Part shown: positions 37,833 through 46,387 of the stretch, piece by piece
Position numbering within the stretch: position 1 is the stretch's first letter
Layout of the letters: every line of letters begins with the position of its first letter
Virus record (IMG/VR): IMGVR_UViG_3300021364_001752
Location: 16,456 to 80,455 of that record
From: a virus
Reading direction: 5' to 3' (one strand)
Length of the DNA stretch: 64,000 bases
Program-made: the position numbers and the translations under genes
The notes under the pieces: generated by a model
Database searches by the model: none
Seen by the model: only the letters and a program-made list of their open reading frames with translations
Told to the model about the DNA's origin: nothing

Positions 37833-38440
37833 TGTGGACACAGGATAACGTTGACTTCTTACGAGGATTAGGAAAAAGAAGTATCACACTCAATGACTAT
37901 GTAAAGGCATATTATGATGTAGAAATTTTGCCTTACGATACAGCTCTCAATAATACACTACAAAAAGTTATAGATCGTGTATATGAGATTACAAAAGAAG
38001 CATATGACAATCCTAGTCATGAATATTACTATGCTCCTAACAGACGCATTAATGAATACGGAAACCACGTGGAAGATGTATTGTGTCAGGCAATTGAAGA
38101 TGTAGATGGCACAGAAGCAAAAAACCTTGGTGTTGGTTATCCGGATGTGCGGACAAAACTAGGCGGCACGTTTTTATATCCAGAATGTAAAATCAGCAGC
38201 AACATAGACGAAGTGGGTTCTATGCGCAGTTTTTATACCAGTGTTCCTGCTGAACGCACAAAGAAGATTAAAAACCTGCAAGATGGTATGCATATCCTAT
38301 TCAAGTTTCAACACAATGGACCAGGTGTGCTTACGGGGCGCCACAAGGTGTTTGATCTAAACGGAATGGAGTATGTAAGCGAAGCATTGCAGCAGGGCAA
38401 TGACAAAAATGTTTATGCTTGTAAAATGCTTTTCGGTTGA
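37832..38440 (+). CDS. PD-(D/E)XK nuclease-like protein
   Basis: The product is 202 aa from the ATG at 37832 (TAATG overlap). The core motif is GYPDVRTKLGGTFLYPECK: Asp, then Glu-Cys-Lys 11 residues on, preceded by a helix with a conserved Glu (NHVEDVLCQAIED). This matches restriction-endonuclease-like folds. It differs from the 24143 protein and lacks the capsid-targeting N-terminus, so it would be made after infection starts. Confidence 0.7.
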   Translation: MWTQDNVDFLRGLGKRSITLNDYVKAYYDVEILPYDTALNNTLQKVIDRVYEITKEAYDNPSHEYYYAPNRRINEYGNHVEDVLCQAIEDVDGTEAKNLGVGYPDVRTKLGGTFLYPECKISSNIDEVGSMRSFYTSVPAERTKKIKNLQDGMHILFKFQHNGPGVLTGRHKVFDLNGMEYVSEALQQGNDKNVYACKMLFG

Positions 38441-38465
38441 CATTGGGCAAAAGACTCGTTATATT
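38437..38465 (+). promoter_or_regulatory. Sigma70-like promoter
   Basis: TTGACA (38437-38442) overlaps the upstream stop; TATATT (38460-38465) lies 17 bp on. It shows that the ATG at 38500, not the frame start at 38437, begins the next gene. Confidence 0.7.
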
Positions 38466-38499
38466 ACACTTACACAAAGGCAAAACAAAGGCACAACAA

Positions 38500-39180
38500 A
38501 TGGAATATCCTACTCAACAACTCCTCGAAATGTCATATGCTGCTTATCGTATTAACAAGGGCTATGTAAAACAAACACGCCGTTACAGCGAAGGCCAGCC
38601 CACAACATTCAGCAACAAAGAAATGATTACATACACCGCACATGGTGAATGGAAGCCAGAAGACTTTGTCCCAATTGAGATTACTGACGAAGATCGTGAA
38701 GCAAAGGTTAAAGGCGACAAGCATATGCGCCGTTATACTCTTTTGGCAATGGGCGATTTGCCGCAGTTTGAATCAGATCTTTTTGCTGCTTACAGCAGTG
38801 ATAAAATGCCAATTGGTCGTGTTGGCTTAATTGCATATTTACCTGCATTTGTTGACCGTGAACTACAGGATAAAATCTATAAGCAGCGTCTTAAGACTGA
38901 ATTTAGTGATAGTCAATATCTCAATGACAATATCACCGAGGCAACCGATGTTGAAATATTGAAAGTCATTCCACTTAACAATGACTGGATGTCGGAACCT
39001 GCTTACATGCACTTTGGTGCAATTGGCAAAGATTTGGTTTGCTTTACAAAGAAAGAAATGTTTGCAGTTGGAGAGACATATGACCTTATTGGTCGTATCA
39101 AAGGGGTGGACACAGAACGTGACAGCGGATTGCCGCTAACACGTCTTAACTATGTTAAAATTCGTAAACAAGAGGTATGA
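38500..39180 (+). CDS. Hypothetical protein
   Basis: The product is 226 aa starting MEYPTQQLLEMSYAAYRINK. It is soluble and mixed alpha/beta, with a KAKVKGDKHMRRYT-like basic patch and a strand-rich C-terminus ending YVKIRKQEV, which could be an OB-type barrel. No family is recognised. It is the first gene under a strong early-type promoter, so it is probably abundant. Confidence 0.75.
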   Translation: MEYPTQQLLEMSYAAYRINKGYVKQTRRYSEGQPTTFSNKEMITYTAHGEWKPEDFVPIEITDEDREAKVKGDKHMRRYTLLAMGDLPQFESDLFAAYSSDKMPIGRVGLIAYLPAFVDRELQDKIYKQRLKTEFSDSQYLNDNITEATDVEILKVIPLNNDWMSEPAYMHFGAIGKDLVCFTKKEMFAVGETYDLIGRIKGVDTERDSGLPLTRLNYVKIRKQEV

Positions 39181-39181
39181 T

Positions 39182-39424
39182 ATGAATCGAGTTACAAAAA
39201 AGTTTCTAAACAAAATATGGCCGCCGTTTGCAGTAATGGCGTATGTGTTTGTAGTTTTCTATGTCGCAACAATGGCAAAGGATCCGCTAACCATGGCATT
39301 GATCATAGGAAGTTGTTTGGCTGTTCCTATATTGTATGTTTTCTTTAGAGATTCATACAAAGATGCTAAATGGGAAGTAGAACAAGAAAACCAAATAATG
39401 TTGAGTAAAATTAAAGGTGAATAA
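39182..39424 (+). CDS. Small two-helix membrane protein
   Basis: The product is 80 aa with two hydrophobic helices (WPPFAVMAYVFVVFYVATMA and MALIIGSCLAVPILYVFF) and a charged C-terminal tail. An AGAGGT ribosome-binding site is present. The topology would place both termini inside. Its function is unknown. Confidence 0.7.
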   Translation: MNRVTKKFLNKIWPPFAVMAYVFVVFYVATMAKDPLTMALIIGSCLAVPILYVFFRDSYKDAKWEVEQENQIMLSKIKGE

Positions 39425-39600
39425 TGTTCAACTACTATAATGTATGGTTAGTTGATGCAAATGGCAAAAAAATCAAACACATTGATACTGTCAAATGTAT
39501 TAGCAAAAGCACAGCAGAACAACGCTGTTTCATGGCATATGGTTCAGCAAGTAAATACACTGGCTGGGGCCGAGATAATTTTGTAGCGGAGGTAGCATGA
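39424..39600 (+). CDS. Small soluble protein
   Basis: The product is 58 aa, MFNYYNVWLVDANGKKIKHI and onward, with a strand-rich start and two cysteines. It overlaps both neighbours (TAATG and ATGA). No family is recognised. Confidence 0.6.
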   Translation: MFNYYNVWLVDANGKKIKHIDTVKCISKSTAEQRCFMAYGSASKYTGWGRDNFVAEVA

Positions 39601-39818
39601 TTACAGATATTATTACAGATCCATTAACCTATTGGTTTTTGCTAACAGCAGTTATTTTTACTCTGCTCGGACGTTGGATGGCATACCATGACATTATCCA
39701 TAATGCCGTAGAAGCAACACTTGACAGTCTTATCAAACAAGGTTATATTAAAACCAAAGGTGTTGGTGAAGATATGGAAATTCTTAAAGTTTCGGAGTGG
39801 TGCAGCAAAGATGATTAA
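39597..39818 (+). CDS. Small membrane protein
   Basis: The product is 73 aa. One hydrophobic helix (YWFLLTAVIFTLLGRWMAYH) is followed by a helical, charged C-terminal half. It overlaps the tilS start by 8 bases. Its function is unknown. Confidence 0.65.
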   Translation: MITDIITDPLTYWFLLTAVIFTLLGRWMAYHDIIHNAVEATLDSLIKQGYIKTKGVGEDMEILKVSEWCSKDD

Positions 39819-40431
39819 ACTACAGGGCAAACTGCCTAGACGGGTTTATCTTGCATGTAGCGGTGGAGTAGATTCAATGGCAGCATTGGATTTTCTTCGC
39901 CGTAATCATGACATCCATGTGTTACATTTTAATCATGGAACAGCACACGGTGAAAAAGCACAAGCGTTTATGGAACGCTATTGCACCGAAAAGCAAATTC
40001 CTCTTACCATCGGAGAAGTCAGTGGCACTATTCCTCCTGGCCCAATCAGTAGAGAAGCATGGTGGCGTGAACAGCGTTATGCTTTTCTTGACAAGTTTTT
40101 TACTGTTCCTGTTATTACCTGTCATCATTTAGACGATTGTGTTGAAACTTGGGTAATGAGCAGTATGCACGGAACAGGTAAATGGATTCCGTATCGTAGA
40201 CGTCATGTAATTCGTCCCTTCCGTCTTACTCGTAAGAGAGATCTTACTTTATGGTGTGAACTAAATAATGTGCCATGGATTGAAGACGGAACAAACGAAG
40301 ATATTCATTATACCCGTAATTATGTGCGGCATGAGATGATGCCACATGTATTGCAAGTAAATCCAGGCATCCATAAAACGATTGCAAAAAAGGTTAAAAA
40401 AGATGTCGAAGGCATCGAAAGAACAGAGTAA
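39811..40431 (+). CDS. tilS: tRNA(Ile)-lysidine synthetase-like PP-loop ATPase
   Basis: The product is 206 aa. The PP-loop SGGVDS is at residues 17-22, then HVLHFNHGTAHGEKAQAF, a REQRYAFLDKFF segment, ITCHHLDDCVETWVM, and TRNYVRHEMMPHVLQVNPG, the N-x-x-R-x-x-x-x-P motif of TilS. The protein is only the N-terminal catalytic domain; the C-terminal domains of full TilS are absent. TilS converts the C34 of tRNA-Ile(CAU) to lysidine. No tRNA-Ile(CAU) is seen in this window, so the substrate may be host or elsewhere. Confidence 0.87.
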   Translation: MIKLQGKLPRRVYLACSGGVDSMAALDFLRRNHDIHVLHFNHGTAHGEKAQAFMERYCTEKQIPLTIGEVSGTIPPGPISREAWWREQRYAFLDKFFTVPVITCHHLDDCVETWVMSSMHGTGKWIPYRRRHVIRPFRLTRKRDLTLWCELNNVPWIEDGTNEDIHYTRNYVRHEMMPHVLQVNPGIHKTIAKKVKKDVEGIERTE

Positions 40432-40546
40432 AAAGTTGTTGAAGGAATGGAAGCAGCATCTAGCACAAACAAGGCTCACACCTCAACAACAAAATAAAAG
40501 GGCACGTGAGTTTACAAGGAAAGGAATGCGACCTAATGAGTCATGA
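40403..40546 (+). CDS. Small basic protein
   Basis: The product is 47 aa, strongly basic (MSKASKEQSKKLLKEWKQHL and onward), in a different frame from tilS, whose end it overlaps by 29 bases. It overlaps the next start by 11 bases. The size and charge suggest nucleic-acid binding; nothing more can be said. Confidence 0.55.
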   Translation: MSKASKEQSKKLLKEWKQHLAQTRLTPQQQNKRAREFTRKGMRPNES

Positions 40547-40739
40547 TTATCTAGGGTTAGAAGATAGTTTAGAAGAAGATGATTACGGATTCATCTTGGA
40601 TAAAGAAGGCAATCTCAAAGGCATGTGGATACCACAAAGCCAAGAAGATGAACCTGTGCCAGAAGCCATAGTTGCCTTGTTAAAAGCTCACTGGGGAGTT
40701 GACTTAACAGATCCTACGGAATATGGAACAATCCATTGA
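40536..40739 (+). CDS. Acidic small protein
   Basis: The product is 67 aa, starting MSHDYLGLEDSLEEDDYGFI with AAAGGAATG upstream as ribosome-binding site. It is acidic, with a strand-turn-strand pattern (FILDKEGNLKGMWIP). No family is recognised. Confidence 0.6.
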   Translation: MSHDYLGLEDSLEEDDYGFILDKEGNLKGMWIPQSQEDEPVPEAIVALLKAHWGVDLTDPTEYGTIH

Positions 40740-40852
40740 AACTGTATTGGGTGTTCCTTTTCTGTATTTCTGTAGCATTTGGAGTTGCTGTTTATTTTTG
40801 GTTATGGCAATTCCTACTTTTAGCCTATCTTAATATTGGATTAAAATCATGA
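40736..40852 (+). CDS. Single-helix membrane peptide (TTG start)
   Basis: This 38-residue ORF starts at TTG overlapping the previous stop (TTGA) and ends overlapping the next start (ATGA). It is almost wholly hydrophobic, with FGVAVYFWLWQFLLLAY in the middle. The tight overlaps on both sides support translation. Its function is unknown. Confidence 0.5.
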   Translation: MKLYWVFLFCISVAFGVAVYFWLWQFLLLAYLNIGLKS

Positions 40853-41079
40853 CACCACAAGAGATATTTGAATACAAACAACGTTGGAAACCAGGTCATA
40901 CTGTAAGACTTCACAGCGATGTAGTTGACTTGGGCAAGACATGGTGTAAACGGCAATGTGAAAAACACGAATGGAGTTGCACCACATGGACTGGCCCTTA
41001 CGAACATACATTCCATTTTGAAAATATTTTAGCAGCACAAAATTTTGCAATGGAAATGGGAAGGTATGCAAATCAATGA
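40849..41079 (+). CDS. Hypothetical protein
   Basis: The product is 76 aa, soluble, with three cysteines and a WSCTTWTGPYEHTFHFEN segment. It overlaps both neighbours by 4 bases. No family is recognised. Confidence 0.65.
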   Translation: MTPQEIFEYKQRWKPGHTVRLHSDVVDLGKTWCKRQCEKHEWSCTTWTGPYEHTFHFENILAAQNFAMEMGRYANQ

Positions 41080-41546
41080 AAATACATATTCCAAGTTACG
41101 ACGAAAGAGATGATATAGGCACAGAAATTATAATCCATTCTTGGGATACCTGGAATATGGATCATACCTTAGCTTTGATTATTCTGCCTATGCTGAAGCA
41201 ACTGAAAAAAACAAAGCATGGGTCGCCAAATGTGAAGGACGAAGATGTGCCTAAAGAATTACAGTCAACCAATGCTGCGCCTAAAGAGAACACTTGGGAT
41301 ATTGACGAGTTATGGCACCAAAGGTGGGACTATGTTCTTGATGAAATGATTTGGACTTTTGAACAAATGCACATAGAACAAGGTTGGGAAGACCAATATT
41401 ATGGACCATATATCAAGGGGCCAGAAGGCGGCGTCAAAGATGGACATTTTGAATGGATAGATGACAAAGGTTTGAAAGCACACCAAAAACGTATGGATAA
41501 TGGATTTCTGTTGTTTGGAAAATATTATCAAAACCTTTGGGATTAA
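41076..41546 (+). CDS. Hypothetical protein
   Basis: The product is 156 aa and Trp/His-rich, with IIIHSWDTWNMDHTLALIIL near the start and TFEQMHIEQGWEDQYY later. The histidine pattern could bind metal, but no known family fits. It is common-looking phage material at the end of a long operon. Confidence 0.7.
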   Translation: MKIHIPSYDERDDIGTEIIIHSWDTWNMDHTLALIILPMLKQLKKTKHGSPNVKDEDVPKELQSTNAAPKENTWDIDELWHQRWDYVLDEMIWTFEQMHIEQGWEDQYYGPYIKGPEGGVKDGHFEWIDDKGLKAHQKRMDNGFLLFGKYYQNLWD

Positions 41547-41550
41547 CTTA

Positions 41551-41579
41551 TTGACATTAATAGTATTTTATATTATAAT
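41551..41579 (+). promoter_or_regulatory. Consensus sigma70-like promoter
   Basis: TTGACA (41551-41556), a 17-bp spacer and TATAAT (41574-41579), a perfect consensus. The ATG at 41602 follows a TTGGAGA ribosome-binding site. Confidence 0.8.
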
Positions 41580-41601
41580 GAACAAATAGTTTGGAGATAA
41601 A

Positions 41602-41880
41602 ATGACTGAATTACTAACTAGAACTGAAGCAGTTGGAAGGCTTATAGAGCTTGCCAGAGAAATGGAAATAAAAACCTTTGATGTAGTTCCAAGCGAAATC
41701 AATATTGATCATGCATATGAAATGTGTGCAAATAACGTGCTTACACAACTATATGCAGTTCCTGAAGACCATAAAGAAACTGTTTCGCTGGCAACTATTA
41801 CTAAACTGCTGGTAGAAAACATGATGTTACATATTAAATTAAACGAGGTAAAAAATGTATCTAATTCCAACAGTGATTGA
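41602..41880 (+). CDS. Hypothetical helical protein
   Basis: The product is 92 aa, all helical, no motif recognised. Its 3' end overlaps clpP by 26 bases, so translation of the two is probably coupled. Confidence 0.65.
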   Translation: MTELLTRTEAVGRLIELAREMEIKTFDVVPSEINIDHAYEMCANNVLTQLYAVPEDHKETVSLATITKLLVENMMLHIKLNEVKNVSNSNSD

Positions 41881-42472
41881 AAAAACAAGTAAAGGCGAAC
41901 GTGCTTACGATATCTACAGTCGCTTGCTTAAAGATCGTATTGTAATGCTGAATGGTCCTGTAGAGGACGGAATGGCAAACAGTATTGTATCGCAATTGCT
42001 TTTCTTAGAAGCAGAAAATCCTGACAAAGAAATTAATTTGTATATTAACTCTCCAGGTGGCGCTGTAACTGCTGGACTTAGTATCTATGACACCATGCAA
42101 TTTATCAAGTGTGATGTTAGAACAATTGTTTTAGGTCAAGCAGCAAGCATGGGTAGCTTCTTAGCACAAGCAGGCACAAAAGGTAAACGAGTAGTGCTAC
42201 CAGAAAGCCGCACAATGATTCATAGAGTATCAAGTGGAACACGAGGCACCAGTGGTAGTGTCCATGTTCAAGAACTTGAGTTTGAAGATGCTCGTAGACA
42301 CTTTGAAGAAAGTAAACGCCTTAATCAACGTTTGACTGAACTTTATGTAAAACACAATTCAGTAGGCAAATCTTATGAAGAACTTTTTGAAACTATGAAG
42401 TTTGACACATTCTTGAGTGCTGAGGAGGCAGTGGAAAATGGATTCGCAGACAGAGTCATCGAAAGTCGCTGA
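41855..42472 (+). CDS. clpP: ATP-dependent Clp protease proteolytic subunit
   Basis: The product is 205 aa with full ClpP features: the catalytic Ser98 in [10 protein letters not shown], His123 in TMIHRVSS and Asp184 in [11 protein letters not shown]. The strand-loop [20 protein letters not shown] is also present. ClpP forms a 14-mer chamber that works with ClpX or ClpA; the phage brings no unfoldase here, so it must use the host's. Together with ClpS and the tmRNA in this window, it suggests redirected protein turnover. The ribosome-binding site ACGAGGT lies within the upstream gene. Confidence 0.96.
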   Translation: MYLIPTVIEKTSKGERAYDIYSRLLKDRIVMLNGPVEDGMANSIVSQLLFLEAENPDKEINLYINSPGGAVTAGLSIYDTMQFIKCDVRTIVLGQAASMGSFLAQAGTKGKRVVLPESRTMIHRVSSGTRGTSGSVHVQELEFEDARRHFEESKRLNQRLTELYVKHNSVGKSYEELFETMKFDTFLSAEEAVENGFADRVIESR

Positions 42473-42797
42473 AACAGTAGCAGCTCTTAAAGGCATACCC
42501 ACAAGAGAAGAGCTGCTAAAGTTACTCAGTGAAGAAATTTGTTATGTAACATTTAAAAAACTAAGTGGCGATGAACGTAAGATGCGCTGCACTTTGATTC
42601 CGAGTATGTTGCCGCCGGCTCAGCGTGATGACAAATTAAGTCAAACAAAAATACGCAACCTGGAAGACAAAGTTTTTGTTGTATGGGCAATTGACATTGA
42701 TCCTAGTGCATGGCGCAGTTTCAGATATGATAGAGTTACTGATGTAGAGGTTGATAAGTATTATGGTAATGGACATGAAGATGGAGCAAACTATTGA
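42438..42797 (+). CDS. Hypothetical protein with small beta-barrel pattern
   Basis: The product is 119 aa from the ATG at 42438; a start at 42417 is deeper in clpP. The C-terminal part ([19 protein letters not shown], then [20 protein letters not shown]) has an SH3-like or WYL-like strand pattern that I have seen in small T4-like phage proteins. The N-terminal helix is charged. It overlaps clpP by 35 bases. Possibly nucleic-acid binding. Confidence 0.65.
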   Translation: MDSQTESSKVAETVAALKGIPTREELLKLLSEEICYVTFKKLSGDERKMRCTLIPSMLPPAQRDDKLSQTKIRNLEDKVFVVWAIDIDPSAWRSFRYDRVTDVEVDKYYGNGHEDGANY

Positions 42798-43333
42798 TAC
42801 TTGAAACAAAACTTAACTATGATTTATCTGTATTTCTATCAGCTGATTACGAGCAACACAAAGGTAGCTGTATCAGCTATCAGGTTCGTGAGCAGGAAGA
42901 CATTCATAAAACATTTGGAGGTTTTCCGCCTAGTTACAGTGAAGAAAATACAAAGATACAGCAGTTATGGTTTGATGACGGTGATATAGATTATGCTGCT
43001 CTAGGCAAAGAGCTTGACATTGAAATTGTAACAGTGAGCAGCATATTACAGCCCCCTGGTAATACTATAACCATGCACAGGGATACATTTTTTAAGATTA
43101 ACAATATGTATCCAGATGACCAACGTAAAAAAGTTCGTGCAAACATTTATTTGGAAGATTGGGCACCAGGTCATTTTATAAACTATCAAGATTCTAACAA
43201 ACAATGGCAAACCAGCACACACTGGCATGCAGGTGATGGATTTATTTGGGATAGTGACCATTTGCATTTGAGTGCAAATGCAGGACTCACTCCAAAATAT
43301 ACATTACAAATTTCAGGTTTTTGGCAAAAATAG
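42794..43333 (+). CDS. 2OG-Fe(II) oxygenase-like protein 1
   Basis: The product is 179 aa, starting at TTG overlapping the upstream stop (TTGA). The jelly-roll iron site is suggested by His and Asp in ITMHRDTFFK and a later His in SDHLHLSANAGLTPKYTLQI. VSSILQPPGNT gives the first strand. Substrates of such phage dioxygenases include DNA bases and proteins; this one cannot be assigned. Two more 2OG oxygenase-like genes lie at 44899 and 46371. Confidence 0.75.
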   Translation: MILETKLNYDLSVFLSADYEQHKGSCISYQVREQEDIHKTFGGFPPSYSEENTKIQQLWFDDGDIDYAALGKELDIEIVTVSSILQPPGNTITMHRDTFFKINNMYPDDQRKKVRANIYLEDWAPGHFINYQDSNKQWQTSTHWHAGDGFIWDSDHLHLSANAGLTPKYTLQISGFWQK

Positions 43334-43334
43334 G

Positions 43335-43363
43335 TTGACCTTGCTGCATAAGTCGTATATGTT
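43335..43363 (+). promoter_or_regulatory. Sigma70-like promoter
   Basis: TTGACC (43335-43340), a 17-bp spacer and TATGTT (43358-43363). The ATG at 43396 follows AAAGGA. Confidence 0.55.
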
Positions 43364-43395
43364 ATTTGCATAGGCAATAACAAAAGGCTAAAGGA

Positions 43396-43983
43396 ATGGC
43401 AACTGTATTAACCGAGAACTGTCAAAAAGGTGATAACCTTATTTTTGACCAAATTATCAATTATGCTTACCAAGGCATTACAAAAGACACTTATAATGTT
43501 TTGAGACGTATGGTAGACGACGGTGTTTTGCAAATAGAAACACTGGTAGAACAAGCAATCAGCAAGGCAGGCCAATTAGAACGTGAAAGTATTGAAGGCC
43601 GTGACTTTGTAGACGGCTCAGATGCCAAAAAGGCTATCACAACCGAATGTGTAGAACCTAGTAAAAACACTTATAGACGTGTTGCACATATCAGTAATAT
43701 CAAAGGCAAACAAGGTATTTTGCGTATTGTTGTCAGCGAAACTGTAAACAATAAGCTTCATTATTTTGCTATTCCAAAATATGCATACGAAGGACTACAA
43801 AGTATCCGTATCTATTTTAATTGGGATGGAACCCCTAAGCTAGGTGGTAAATGGTTTGTTTACCGCTGCAAATCTTTTGAACAGATGGCAAATATAAAAG
43901 ATGAAGATATCAATCAATTAATGGTTGACAATAACCCTATGTTGCGCTATATTATAAATACAGGCACAAACTTGGAAGGCTAA
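43396..43983 (+). CDS. Hypothetical protein
   Basis: The product is 195 aa, soluble, with a helical first half (MVDDGVLQIETLVEQAISKA) and a strand-rich second half (LRIVVSETVNNKLHYFAIPK). No catalytic motif is clear. It is followed after 4 bases by the glycine-zipper gene. Confidence 0.7.
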   Translation: MATVLTENCQKGDNLIFDQIINYAYQGITKDTYNVLRRMVDDGVLQIETLVEQAISKAGQLERESIEGRDFVDGSDAKKAITTECVEPSKNTYRRVAHISNIKGKQGILRIVVSETVNNKLHYFAIPKYAYEGLQSIRIYFNWDGTPKLGGKWFVYRCKSFEQMANIKDEDINQLMVDNNPMLRYIINTGTNLEG

Positions 43984-43987
43984 AACT

Positions 43988-44497
43988 ATGAAAAACATTA
44001 TTGCAGGTGCAATCATCTCATCATCTGTCTTTGCAACCACTGCAATGGCAGAAACCGTTACGGCTACTGTAACATACGTAGAACCTCGTTATGAAACTAT
44101 CTATCAAAATGTTCCATCAACGCACTGTCAAAATGTGCAAGTTCCGATTTATGGAACTGTGCAAGGCGGCGGAGCAACCGGTGGCGATGTATTAGGTGGA
44201 ATGATTATCGGCGGTTTGCTTGGTAAAGGTGTAACTGGCAAAGACAACGGTGCAGCAGCTGGTGCTGTTATTGGCGGTATCATTGCTGCTGATCAAGGTA
44301 ACCGTAGTCAGCAAGTTATTACAGGCTACAGAAATGAACGTCAGTGCAGCGAAGTTATTAATCGTGAACAAGTGCGTCAGCTAAAAAACTATTACATTGA
44401 GTTTGATTGGAACGGTGTTGAAGGAAGTGCATACACTTACAATAATTACCGTATCGGCGATCAACTTTATGCAACAGTTTCTATTGTGGCACAATGA
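43988..44497 (+). CDS. Glycine-zipper envelope protein, paralogue of the lipoprotein at 6615
   Basis: The product is 169 aa with a signal peptide (cleavage after TTAMA, residue 21; there is no lipobox Cys). The glycine zipper GGMIIGGLLGKGVTGKDNGA, then AGAVIGGIIAADQGNR, is the 17-kDa antigen/2TM type. QVITGYRNERQC and YYIEFDWNGVEGSAYTYNNY complete the family pattern. The 6615 protein shares the order of blocks but has a lipoprotein signal. It probably inserts in the outer membrane; why a phage needs two is unclear. Confidence 0.8.
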   Translation: MKNIIAGAIISSSVFATTAMAETVTATVTYVEPRYETIYQNVPSTHCQNVQVPIYGTVQGGGATGGDVLGGMIIGGLLGKGVTGKDNGAAAGAVIGGIIAADQGNRSQQVITGYRNERQCSEVINREQVRQLKNYYIEFDWNGVEGSAYTYNNYRIGDQLYATVSIVAQ

Positions 44498-44640
44498 ACG
44501 ATAACCGTGAAATTCTAGCCTTCCTACAAGAAATTTTAGCAAGGCTAGAAAAGATTGAACAGCAGTTGAAATCCCCTAAAGCTGCCAATGTAAATCGTTT
44601 GGCTCCAAAATTACGATTGATTACAGACGAAGACGAATAA
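44494..44640 (+). CDS. Small coiled-coil protein
   Basis: The product is 48 aa; the first 26 residues (MNDNREILAFLQEILARLEK) form a leucine heptad helix, followed by a basic/acidic tail. It overlaps the upstream stop by 4 bases. Its function is unknown. Confidence 0.55.
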   Translation: MNDNREILAFLQEILARLEKIEQQLKSPKAANVNRLAPKLRLITDEDE

Positions 44641-44647
44641 CTATAAT

Positions 44648-44908
44648 ATGGACATCAAAGATATTATACCTGGCAACAGTTATGGTTGCAAATTTAGAAT
44701 AACAACAATGCTCAATGAGCTAGGTCATCCTGTAGCAGAAGATGAGAAACTTGCTATCAAAGGACCAGGACGTTATGAAGCGTTTGGTATTTTAGTAAGA
44801 CGTGATTCAACAAATCAACTTGTAGAAGTCTATGACGATGATATAAAACGTAATTTTGTTGTGCATTGGGATGACATTTGGGACGTAGATGATATAGAAT
44901 GGATATAG
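44648..44908 (+). CDS. Hypothetical protein
   Basis: The product is 86 aa, strand-rich, beginning MDIKDIIPGNSYGCKFRITT and ending in an acidic WDDIWDVDDIEWI. It overlaps the next gene by 10 bases. No family is recognised. Confidence 0.65.
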   Translation: MDIKDIIPGNSYGCKFRITTMLNELGHPVAEDEKLAIKGPGRYEAFGILVRRDSTNQLVEVYDDDIKRNFVVHWDDIWDVDDIEWI

Positions 44909-45576
44909 AAAAATTACTGTATCTACCAATTGAAATTGAAAAACCGCCTACAGATTTTCTGGATCATCTGAATAATTTAAAATTAGAAAAGTTATACGAC
45001 GATGAATACAGGCAATGTTATCATGTGCCTATCATGTATGACTTTAAGCCTGGCAACTTTACTTGGACACCTTATGCCTTGCCTTATCCTTCATTGAGAG
45101 AATGGGCAGAAGATGTTTTACTACCTGCATTTGGAAAAAGTCGTATTATGATTATAACAACTCCGGCAGGTATAACAAATCCTCCACACATTGATTGTGA
45201 TAGGAAAAAATTTCACACTACATTACAACACAAGTTTAGATATGTGTTGCAAGGCAATATAGATGATTTGTATTTTATGTCCGACAAAGGCGATGTTAGA
45301 GCACCTCACGGTCCAGACAAGCCATTTATTATGAGTGGCAAATGGCCTCACTATATGACCAATACCAGCAGCGATACAAAATTCACATTGGCGCTTGGAG
45401 CACCTTGGGATGGTAGTATAGACGATAAAGCATATGTTGATTTGCTAACAAACAGTCATAAGGTGAATAAAAAATATTACCTAGAAGCAGATTTTGATTT
45501 ACCAAATGACTATGATAACCTGTTTGAAGAATCTTATGATTTTAGAGAACGTGCAAAAAAGTTTATCAAACACTGA
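44899..45576 (+). CDS. 2OG-Fe(II) oxygenase-like protein 2
   Basis: The product is 225 aa. IMIITTPAGITNPPHIDCDR gives an H-x-D pair on the iron strand. The second His may lie in SGKWPHYMTNTSSDTKFTLA. The layout resembles aspartyl/asparaginyl hydroxylase-like jelly rolls. The substrate is unknown. It converges with the minus-strand aminotransferase-like gene, overlapping by 11 bases. Confidence 0.72.
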   Translation: MDIEKLLYLPIEIEKPPTDFLDHLNNLKLEKLYDDEYRQCYHVPIMYDFKPGNFTWTPYALPYPSLREWAEDVLLPAFGKSRIMIITTPAGITNPPHIDCDRKKFHTTLQHKFRYVLQGNIDDLYFMSDKGDVRAPHGPDKPFIMSGKWPHYMTNTSSDTKFTLALGAPWDGSIDDKAYVDLLTNSHKVNKKYYLEADFDLPNDYDNLFEESYDFRERAKKFIKH

Positions 45577-46387
45577 GAAGGTTAGATAAGCACATACGAT
45601 TGATAATCGTTCTTTCAAATTTATCCCATTTAGCGTCATTACTGGTTCCAAATATCACAGTATTGGTAGTATCAATGTTGTGTTCATTGCAAATTTCTAC
45701 ACTGCGTGATTTGTATTTGTCAACGATGTAATTAGAACTAAATTCTCTCATTAGATATTGATGTATCAAAGAACCTAATTGATTATTGTATGCCCAAAGA
45801 TTTTGATGTAACAAAGGTGTGTTGTATTTTTCTCTAGTATATAAAAAGCCAGTCCTATAGGAGCCTGTATTAAATGCTTTGCTAAAACTAAAAGCGCAGT
45901 GAGTTACACATTTAGGAATACTCAATTCTAAATCGTATGCAACACCAAATAGGCACAAGTCAAGAAACACACTTATGTTCAAGGACTCGCATACATTGAT
46001 TATGTTTTGCCAGTCTGGATGCACTGTGCCTGTTGCGCTGAATGGAAAGCTGATAATCAATGCACTGTTTGGCTCTATCTCTCCAATGCGACTTATTTGT
46101 TTTATGCCTATGTCTCTATGATAATTGTATTCTCCTTCGAGAACAAATATATTTTTATGCAAGAAATAAAAATCGTTAAAAGCATCTGTGACGCCGTGCG
46201 TAACATTACAATATTCAAAATCCAAGTCTATTTTAAAATTTTTAGATTTTGCTATCCATTGCCTGTGTTGTTTTACAATGGTATCTGGTAACACAAGTTT
46301 GTTATAGTTTCTAGCAAAATCAAAATTTAGTATTGCATCATCTACATCATTGTCTTTGATAGCAAATGCTTTACGAACTAGAGCCAT
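45566..46387 (-). CDS. Short PLP-dependent aminotransferase-like protein
   Basis: The product is 273 aa, shorter than class I/II aminotransferases (about 400). NSALIISFPFSATGTVHPDW and VCESLNISVFLDLCLFG match the substrate/PLP strands with the Asp that holds the pyridine nitrogen. AFSFSKAFNTGSYRTGFLYT holds the PLP lysine (S-x-S-K) with a following Arg. The usual large N-terminal and C-terminal parts are reduced, so it may be a trimmed enzyme. It is the last gene of a three-gene minus-strand operon. Confidence 0.75.
   Translation of the reverse strand: MALVRKAFAIKDNDVDDAILNFDFARNYNKLVLPDTIVKQHRQWIAKSKNFKIDLDFEYCNVTHGVTDAFNDFYFLHKNIFVLEGEYNYHRDIGIKQISRIGEIEPNSALIISFPFSATGTVHPDWQNIINVCESLNISVFLDLCLFGVAYDLELSIPKCVTHCAFSFSKAFNTGSYRTGFLYTREKYNTPLLHQNLWAYNNQLGSLIHQYLMREFSSNYIVDKYKSRSVEICNEHNIDTTNTVIFGTSNDAKWDKFERTIINRMCLSNLLSV

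Noticed and set aside
46007-46291. Plus-strand frame across the aminotransferase-like gene
   Set aside because: The minus-strand gene has clear PLP motifs and overlaps in an operon; the plus frame has none.
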